DNA of 64,000 bases from Jackrogersella multiformis (taxonomy: Eukaryota; Ascomycota; Sordariomycetes; Xylariales; Hypoxylaceae), in contig CADCXD010000009.1 of NCBI GenBank assembly GCA_902806575.1, positions 682,001 to 746,000 on the forward strand. The letters run 5' to 3'. Made by a program: the position numbers and the translations under genes. The number at the start of each line of letters is the position of its first letter. Position 1 is the stretch's first letter. Of this stretch, positions 59,249-64,000 are shown piece by piece. The notes under the pieces are model-generated. The model did not search any database and was not told where the DNA came from. It saw only the letters and a program-made list of their open reading frames with translations.

Positions 59249-60463
59249 ATGAAGCCACCAACTCGAATAGCCTTGGGATCGGCGATTCGCCAACAGCTCC
59301 AATGCACACATGCAAGCCCGATAGCAACTCTACCCACAGCAACCCGCCGCTGTCGTAGGCACCAAATCCACACCACCTCTCCCGCACCCGCAACCGTCTC
59401 CCCCGTCTACGGCACCGGCCCGCCCCCCGACCCCCCCGTCCCCGCGGCCGACAGCGCGACCTGGCGACTCGAGCGGAGGAAGCGGCAGGCCGAGCTCCTC
59501 GAGAAGGCCCAGGCCATCCGCGCCGAGGCCCAGGCGTCCAAGGCCGCGGAGTCGAAGTGGCAGGCGTCGAAGAAGGAGGCTAGGGACACCGCCCTGCGCA
59601 AGCGCTTCTGGAAGGACGTCCACGTCCGCGAGGTCGACGGCGCCTGGGAGGTGCACCTGGACAAGAGGCCCCTGCGCAGGCCAAACACAAAGGACATCGT
59701 CAGGGTGCCCCTGAGCAAGCCCCTGCTGGCCGCCGCCCTGGCTGTCGAGTGGGACATGCTGCTCTCGGTGCGGGACACCACGCGCCAGCACCTCATCCCG
59801 CTGACGAGCCTCGTGTGCCGCGCGCTGGACATCGCGGACGACGACGCCGCCGCCGCCGCGCAAGGAAGCAAGGGCAAGAACGCGGGGGCCATGCGCCCGG
59901 CTATCGCGCAGACGCTGCTGCGGTACCTAGACACGGACTCGCTGCTGTGCTGGGCGCCGCCGCCGCCGCCGGAGGACGGCACGCCCGAGGGCCAGAGCCT
60001 GCGGGACGCGCAGAAGCGCGCGGCGGACGAGGTGCTGGCGTTCGTACGCGGCCGTGTCTGGCCCGGCGTGCGCATCGAGCCCGTGCTCGACGGCGAGTCC
60101 ATCGTCCCGCGCGGCCACCCCGAGGTCACGCGCCAGGTCGCGCGCGGCTGGATCATGGGGCTGGACGCCTGGGAGCTGGCCGGCTTGGAGAGGGGCGTGC
60201 TGGCCGGCAAGGGGCTGCTGGGCGCGGTGAGGCTGCTGGTGGAGTGGAGGGAGGGGCAAGGGGTGGGGGGTGGGGAGGGGGAGAGGGGGGAGAAAAGGTT
60301 CGGCGTGGAGGAGGCGGCGAGGCTGGCGAGTCTCGAGGTCGAGTGGCAGACGCGGAAGTGGGGCGAGGTCGAGGATACGCATGATGTGGAGAAGGAGGAT
60401 TTGAGGCGGCAGCTCGGCAGCGTGGTGCTGCTTGTGAGTGGTACGGGACGCAGAGGTGTGTAG
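59249..60463 (+). CDS. ATP12: Atp12, F1-ATPase alpha-subunit assembly chaperone
   Basis: Mitochondrial matrix chaperone that binds F1 alpha subunits during ATP synthase assembly. Single exon, 404 residues. The N-terminus (MKPPTRIALGSAIRQQLQ, then RRCRRHQIHTTSPA) is Arg-rich, lacks acidic residues and fits a mitochondrial presequence. A charged coiled segment precedes the ATP12 domain: RKRFWKDVHVREVDGAWEVHLDKRPLRRP, LAAALAVEWDML, HLIPLTSLVCRALDI and TLLRYLDTDSLLCWAP. The end contains GWIMGLDAWELAGLERGVLAGKGLL and EEAARLASLEVEWQTRKWGEVEDTHDVE, both family hallmarks. The interior is highly GC-rich with Gly-rich insertions near residues 335-350, producing long ORFs in other frames. Confidence 0.93.
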   Translation: MKPPTRIALGSAIRQQLQCTHASPIATLPTATRRCRRHQIHTTSPAPATVSPVYGTGPPPDPPVPAADSATWRLERRKRQAELLEKAQAIRAEAQASKAAESKWQASKKEARDTALRKRFWKDVHVREVDGAWEVHLDKRPLRRPNTKDIVRVPLSKPLLAAALAVEWDMLLSVRDTTRQHLIPLTSLVCRALDIADDDAAAAAQGSKGKNAGAMRPAIAQTLLRYLDTDSLLCWAPPPPPEDGTPEGQSLRDAQKRAADEVLAFVRGRVWPGVRIEPVLDGESIVPRGHPEVTRQVARGWIMGLDAWELAGLERGVLAGKGLLGAVRLLVEWREGQGVGGGEGERGEKRFGVEEAARLASLEVEWQTRKWGEVEDTHDVEKEDLRRQLGSVVLLVSGTGRRGV

Positions 60464-61850
60464 ATCGTTTGGGGATGTCGGGTGTTGGATTGTATATTAT
60501 GCACGCCTGCCTAGGGATATGACTATTTGCTAGCCTAGCCGCTGAGGTTCTGCCTGCCTGGGTGACCTCGAGTTGGACTCTAAGGTGTGCTATTGCAGTA
60601 GGCGGTACGTAGCTACGATATCGACCTACTATACCTACCTAGACTAGGTACCTAGTGTACATGGATGTGCTATCAAGGTAGCTAATCTAGAATGCATTGA
60701 TGTTCTAAGGAACTGCCAATTGCAAGTATACTCTAGCATACTACCTAATCCAAGGGAAAACAAGTTGTGTTTTACTATGCCTGTCATAGTAGGTAGTGTA
60801 TAGAATCTATACCAAGCTATTCTGGACGAGCAAATCCTTGATGGGCAAGCTGAATCATGCTTGCCGCGCTTGAGACCTTCTTGCCGCGTGTTGCCTGTAA
60901 AGAAAGGGGCTATGTAGTAAAGCTGTCGTTATGAAATATCAATGCAAATAAGAGGTTTGGTGTCAAATTCAATCAATATCTAACTCTGTACTTGCAAACT
61001 TGACTCTATGCCTACCTAAGGTATATATAAGACTGTGCGTTTTGGTAGGAGAATAAATCGGTAAAACTACCAGGTTTATCATTTCCCCCCTTTCCTTCTT
61101 ATACACGGTTCATCCCCACCCCTTATACCAAGTACCTTGCTCCCTAGAAGTGACCTAGATACATTGATACAAATAGGTACGTGAGCATTCTACACACATG
61201 GAAACTTCCAGGAGAAGGATGGTTACTGTCCTAATGTCTCTTTTTTGTTCGATAATGAACTGGTCTAATAATTATACTTTGAAGCTCATTATACCGTATG
61301 ATTATTCAACAACAGTTTCCCTCTCTTATGTATCGTCCTTTTACACTAAATTTATTTCGACTTTTCTACTTAATATGTTCACCTAACCTAATACCTTGAT
61401 AGAGTTTCCATCTATAAATACTCAAAAATACAACCATGTTAACGGATTTTCACCACAGCTTACGCTTTAGTTCTGTGTCTTTTCTTCTAGCTTTTACATT
61501 TCCTACTTCCAAGAATTAGGATAGGACTCCACAAAGCAACTACTCAGTGGGATTCAGGTTCAGATCACAGTGGACTCCTTGCCCTTGTATTGGCTCTACC
61601 AGTTGAAACAATGATCACTCGGTTCCCTACGATCTGGGTACTGTATTGTGTAGTTGGATGGAAGCCGAAAAATCAGGGAATTGTGGTTCGGTTTTGCTAG
61701 CCACAATCCAGTGCCAGTAGGCGAACTTGCCGAAAATGCATTAAAATGTTCGAATCTCGAACAAGTTGCTTTAAGCATATCTTCACAAACTCTTGTACAC
61801 CACCTAAGCCGCCAGGAACGGGACCCCTATGGTTCTATCTATATCCTCGG
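60464..61850. other. Intergenic region
   Basis: Contains ACCTAGACTAGGTACC near 60636 and TATATATAAG-type sequence at 61020. Short AT-rich ORFs (such as 61198-61386) are not convincing genes. Confidence 0.5.
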
Positions 61851-62409
61851 ATGGCGCCAACGACGGATATACTATCAGAGGATCGAAGGTCAATGAGAAT
61901 ACCAATAAATCTCCTATCGGCCAACATTAATTCTCCCTATGTTCAGCGGCTAAAGGAAGAAAACGATGGAGATTTTGATCTCAAACTTAGAATAGACTTG
62001 TCGATAGAATGCAGATACGGCTCCATTGGCAGACATTATGACGAAGTTGGACCAGGTGGATACAACGTTAAAGGTCCAGAGAGAGGAGTTCGCCTCGGTG
62101 AGGACCCGAGTCGGAGGCAAATGATTGATCCCACCAGTCATACATGAAGAAGAGTATTCAGAAGACGAGGAGCCGCCCGAAGAGGAGGATAATGAGCGCC
62201 CCGGCCCAGCGACGATGGCTAATCGAGTCTCTAGGAAAAGACCTGCCCAGTCTTCGAACGAAGACGAAGAACCACAAGTCAAGAGGATTGCTCTGAGCGG
62301 GATGGTGCAGGAAGATGATTCAGATGATGAAGAGGTAACTCTTCGGCCTCGATCTTATGATCAAGCAATAAGAATGGATCATTTAGTTCAGCTTAGCGAT
62401 GGATTATGA
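61851..62409 (+). CDS. Hypothetical acidic protein, two-exon model
   Basis: Weakly supported gene. One model uses ATG 61851, exon 61851-62097, a 40-base intron (GTGAGG...CCAG) and exon 62138-62409, giving 172 residues. The first part reads MAPTTDILSEDRRSMRIPIN, with DGDFDLKLRIDLSIECRYG; the second is strongly acidic (HEEEYSEDEEPPEEEDNERP) with SRKRPAQSSNEDEEPQVKRI and DDSDDEEVTLRPRS. No family recognised. A hairpin sequence follows its stop and recurs after the next ORF, and the two share a DEEP-x-x-K-R-type tail. This is probably a lineage-specific or degenerate gene; the 40-base intron is unusually short. Confidence 0.35.
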
Positions 62410-62415
62410 ACTAGC

Positions 62416-62427
62416 AACGAGGACGTT
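62416..62427 (+). repeat. Post-stop hairpin repeat, copy 1
   Basis: AACGAGGACGTT, six bases after the stop of the first acidic ORF; with one flanking base each side it forms CAACG-agga-CGTTG. Confidence 0.6.
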
Positions 62428-62493
62428 GCCTTCCAAGGTTCTTTTTAAAAAGAGGGCAATTGACACCGAGCTATAAGTCAGGTAAATAAGCAG

Positions 62494-62808
62494 ATGGAGG
62501 ATATGGAGACGAAGATATTGGAAGGGTTGGAAGTCATGTCTGACACCGTCAAAGCATTGAGCCAGGAAATTCTCCAGGTCAAAGAGATGATTGCGAAACG
62601 CCCAACACTATCCGGCAAAACCATACCTAACATCATACCAGACAACAACCACGACAGCGACGATGATGACAAGGATGACGACACGGTGGTGGATTCAGAC
62701 TCAGATGGAGTCATCGCGACAGAATCTACCAGAATGAGACCTCACTCGACAGCTTCAACATCATCTTCATCAGATGAAGAGCCCTTACTCAAAATTCGAC
62801 GATACTAA
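62494..62808 (+). CDS. Hypothetical acidic ORF
   Basis: ORF of 104 residues starting MEDMETKILEGLEVMSDTVK, an amphipathic helix-like segment, then an Asp-rich central tract (DSDDDDKDDDTVVDSDSDG) and a Ser-rich end finishing SSDEEPLLKIRRY. It is not recognised. It may be an independent small gene, a downstream exon of the preceding model, or a relic of a duplication. The composition is low-complexity, so coding status is uncertain. Confidence 0.35.
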   Translation: MEDMETKILEGLEVMSDTVKALSQEILQVKEMIAKRPTLSGKTIPNIIPDNNHDSDDDDKDDDTVVDSDSDGVIATESTRMRPHSTASTSSSSDEEPLLKIRRY

Positions 62809-62817
62809 CGAGGACGT
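62806..62817 (+). repeat. Post-stop hairpin repeat, copy 2
   Basis: The same 12-mer AACGAGGACGTT overlaps the stop of the second acidic ORF; here the closing pair is T-A instead of C-G (CTAACG-agga-CGTTAG). Confidence 0.6.
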
Positions 62818-63209
62818 TAGTCATCTTCTGTCGAGGGGCAGATGTCAGGATATGTGATAAGGCTTTAATGGCAAGAGCTAATTGGTGCCATGATATTACC
62901 TAGAACTCTCATAGCTTTAGCAACTTAGACTTAGAATAATCAAGCTGTTATCCGACCTGAACACTGTCTCCTACCTTTGATTCCCTCTTGTCCCACCTCC
63001 CTCTTCGACGTACTTATGCCCCCCTCTACCCCTTCACTCGACTTTTTCCGCTCTCCCCCCCTGCTGCGGTACTGGCACTTAGGCACTCATACTTATTGGA
63101 AGGTACGAAGTATTCGTAGCTATCTTACATGTAACTAGCTCGCCTCTCGAGAAGAACTCTCAAGATACAACAAAAAACTACTACACTGAGACTGACCTTA
63201 CAAATATAT
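62818..63209. other. Intergenic region
   Basis: Pyrimidine-rich around 62965-63065. No gene or repeat is recognised. Confidence 0.5.
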
Positions 63210-63222
63210 TCACTAATAAAGA
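63210..63222. repeat. Target-site duplication, 5' side of SINE copy B
   Basis: TCACTAATAAAGA, repeated exactly at 63554-63566. Confidence 0.9.
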
Positions 63223-63553
63223 GTTCGAATCCCGTTGTGGTTTAACCAGGTCCGACTCAGTTTTTTTCTTTGGGCACACTGGGGCGTTGAGGATGGTGAT
63301 ACGGAATCGCTATAAAGAAGGTGCGCTTAGGGTTTTTCTCCTGGTGAAGGTCGGCTAGCTGGCGCCGACGTCAACCAGCTAGGGTAATGCTAGGGGCAGG
63401 AAGTGAAGGAATTTTCTTATGTCAAACGATACTCTAGCTCTGTCCCTTTACACGGGGGTGCTCTAGACGCCCTATATGTAATAGTACGCGCGATATATGT
63501 CTCTTTAAGTAGTTACATACGTCCTCCGGATGTAAACATGATCATCATCATCA
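63223..63553 (+). mobile_element. tRNA-derived SINE, copy B (5'-truncated)
   Basis: Second copy of the element at 47173-47590, in the opposite orientation. It begins abruptly inside the B box (GTTCGAATCCCG), so the A box is missing and it should not be transcribed from its own promoter. Shared blocks in the same order include AACCAGGTCCGACTCAG, GCTTAGGGTTTTT, GGCGCCGACG, AAACGATACT and ACGTCCTCCGGA, and it ends in the same hairpin and (ATC)n tail. Relative to copy A it carries about 20 extra bases after CACTGGGG. Most differences between the copies are C/T or A/G transitions. Perfect 13-base duplications flank it, which with the 5' truncation is the hallmark of target-primed reverse transcription. 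Confidence 0.88.
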
Positions 63554-63566
63554 TCACTAATAAAGA
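63554..63566. repeat. Target-site duplication, tail side of SINE copy B
   Basis: An exact copy of the 13-mer at 63210-63222. Confidence 0.9.
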
Positions 63567-64000
63567 AGTTCTTCTGTAATAGAAAGTTAGAGAGGAACTC
63601 GATGCCATTATGCAACCGGTGAGGCCATTTCGTGGGACCTAAGCATACTAGAAGATAGGAAAAAGTTCGCATCGCTATACCTAGACTGGTTGGAAGCACC
63701 ACGGATCATCGGATATACTAGCAATGGTATCGGATCGATGGTAGACAGCATTAACGATGGATTCCAATTGAAATGGTGATGGTTGTGTAGAATACATCCC
63801 CATATCAGTGAGTTATTCGATATATTGAAATGTAATTATTATAGTAATGTTTATGGTATAATATGCAATATTTCTAAAATTCTTTTAATCGTTTTTAAAC
63901 CTAAAGAGAAAGGGTTTGATATTTATCCCTTAATGTCTATTAGTAAGCAATCTTGCTATCATCATCATTAATCAACTTGGGGTTAATGATATGAAACTTC
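63567..64000. other. AT-rich window end
   Basis: No gene recognised. A short ATCATCATCATTA run at 63957-63970 resembles a SINE-type tail, but nothing upstream matches the element body. Confidence 0.45.

Noticed and set aside
59407..60504. 365-codon antisense ORF over ATP12
   Set aside because: Ser/Pro low-complexity translation of the GC-rich opposite strand; the ATP12 frame has clear family motifs.
63957..63970. ATC-repeat as tail of a third SINE copy
   Set aside because: Only a four-unit run; upstream sequence shows no match to the element body or hairpin.
1..64000. Bacterial-type defence system, prophage or CRISPR array
   Set aside because: No spaced direct repeats or prokaryotic gene organisation; genes are intron-containing and fungal.

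Overview
The window is nuclear DNA from a filamentous ascomycete (Pezizomycotina, most likely Sordariomycetes; I cannot fix the order). Evidence: mostly short GT-AG introns, many of 50-70 bases with CTAAC/CTGAC-like branch sites; a Zn2Cys6 regulator; a Cdc11/AspA-type septin; a dynein light intermediate chain, Ist3, Hsv2, Efr3 and Atp12 all in fungal form; and mucin-like and small cysteine-rich secreted proteins. There is no bacterial, phage or CRISPR signature.

Layout, left to right. 1-8.8 kb: a Zn2Cys6 regulator followed by an unusually long (6.5 kb) gene-free block full of palindromic ACCTAGGT motifs, microsatellites and a G-quadruplex motif. 8.8-16.3 kb: a secreted Ser/Thr-rich protein with a carbohydrate-binding-like C-terminus, then a DUF255/SPATA20-type thioredoxin-fold protein. 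16.3-27 kb: a housekeeping block with the dynein light intermediate chain (-), spliceosomal Ist3 (+), the PROPPIN Hsv2 (-), septin Cdc11/AspA (+) and a Bax-inhibitor-1 family protein (-). 27.7-35.2 kb: a possible PD-(D/E)XK-fold protein, ceramide synthase and a coiled-coil protein. 37-41.6 kb: an accessory-looking stretch with a small secreted six-cysteine protein, an AsaB/CmcJ-like 2-oxoglutarate-oxygenase-type enzyme and a zinc-ribbon-like gene carrying an apparent 8-base frameshifting duplication. 42-50 kb: an acetyl-CoA transporter, kinetochore protein CENP-O and an APC-family permease. 51.3-60.5 kb: a protein of unknown function with an ambiguous 5' end, Efr3 and Atp12. 60.5-64 kb: a gene-poor end with two small acidic ORFs and a retroelement.

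The most distinctive discovery is a tRNA-derived SINE present in two copies: one nearly complete (47173-47590, minus strand) with Pol III A and B boxes, and one 5'-truncated copy (63223-63553, plus strand). Both end in a (ATC)n tail preceded by a hairpin, and both are flanked by perfect target-site duplications (14 and 13 bases). I did not recognise it as a named family.

The genes do not form one pathway. Most are single-copy cellular genes (motor transport, splicing, autophagy, septation, sphingolipid synthesis, phosphoinositide signalling, mitochondrial ATP synthase assembly) separated by long intergenic regions in which the ACCTAGGT palindrome is scattered. Exon coordinates were worked out by hand from reading frame and splice consensus; no alignment or RNA evidence was available.
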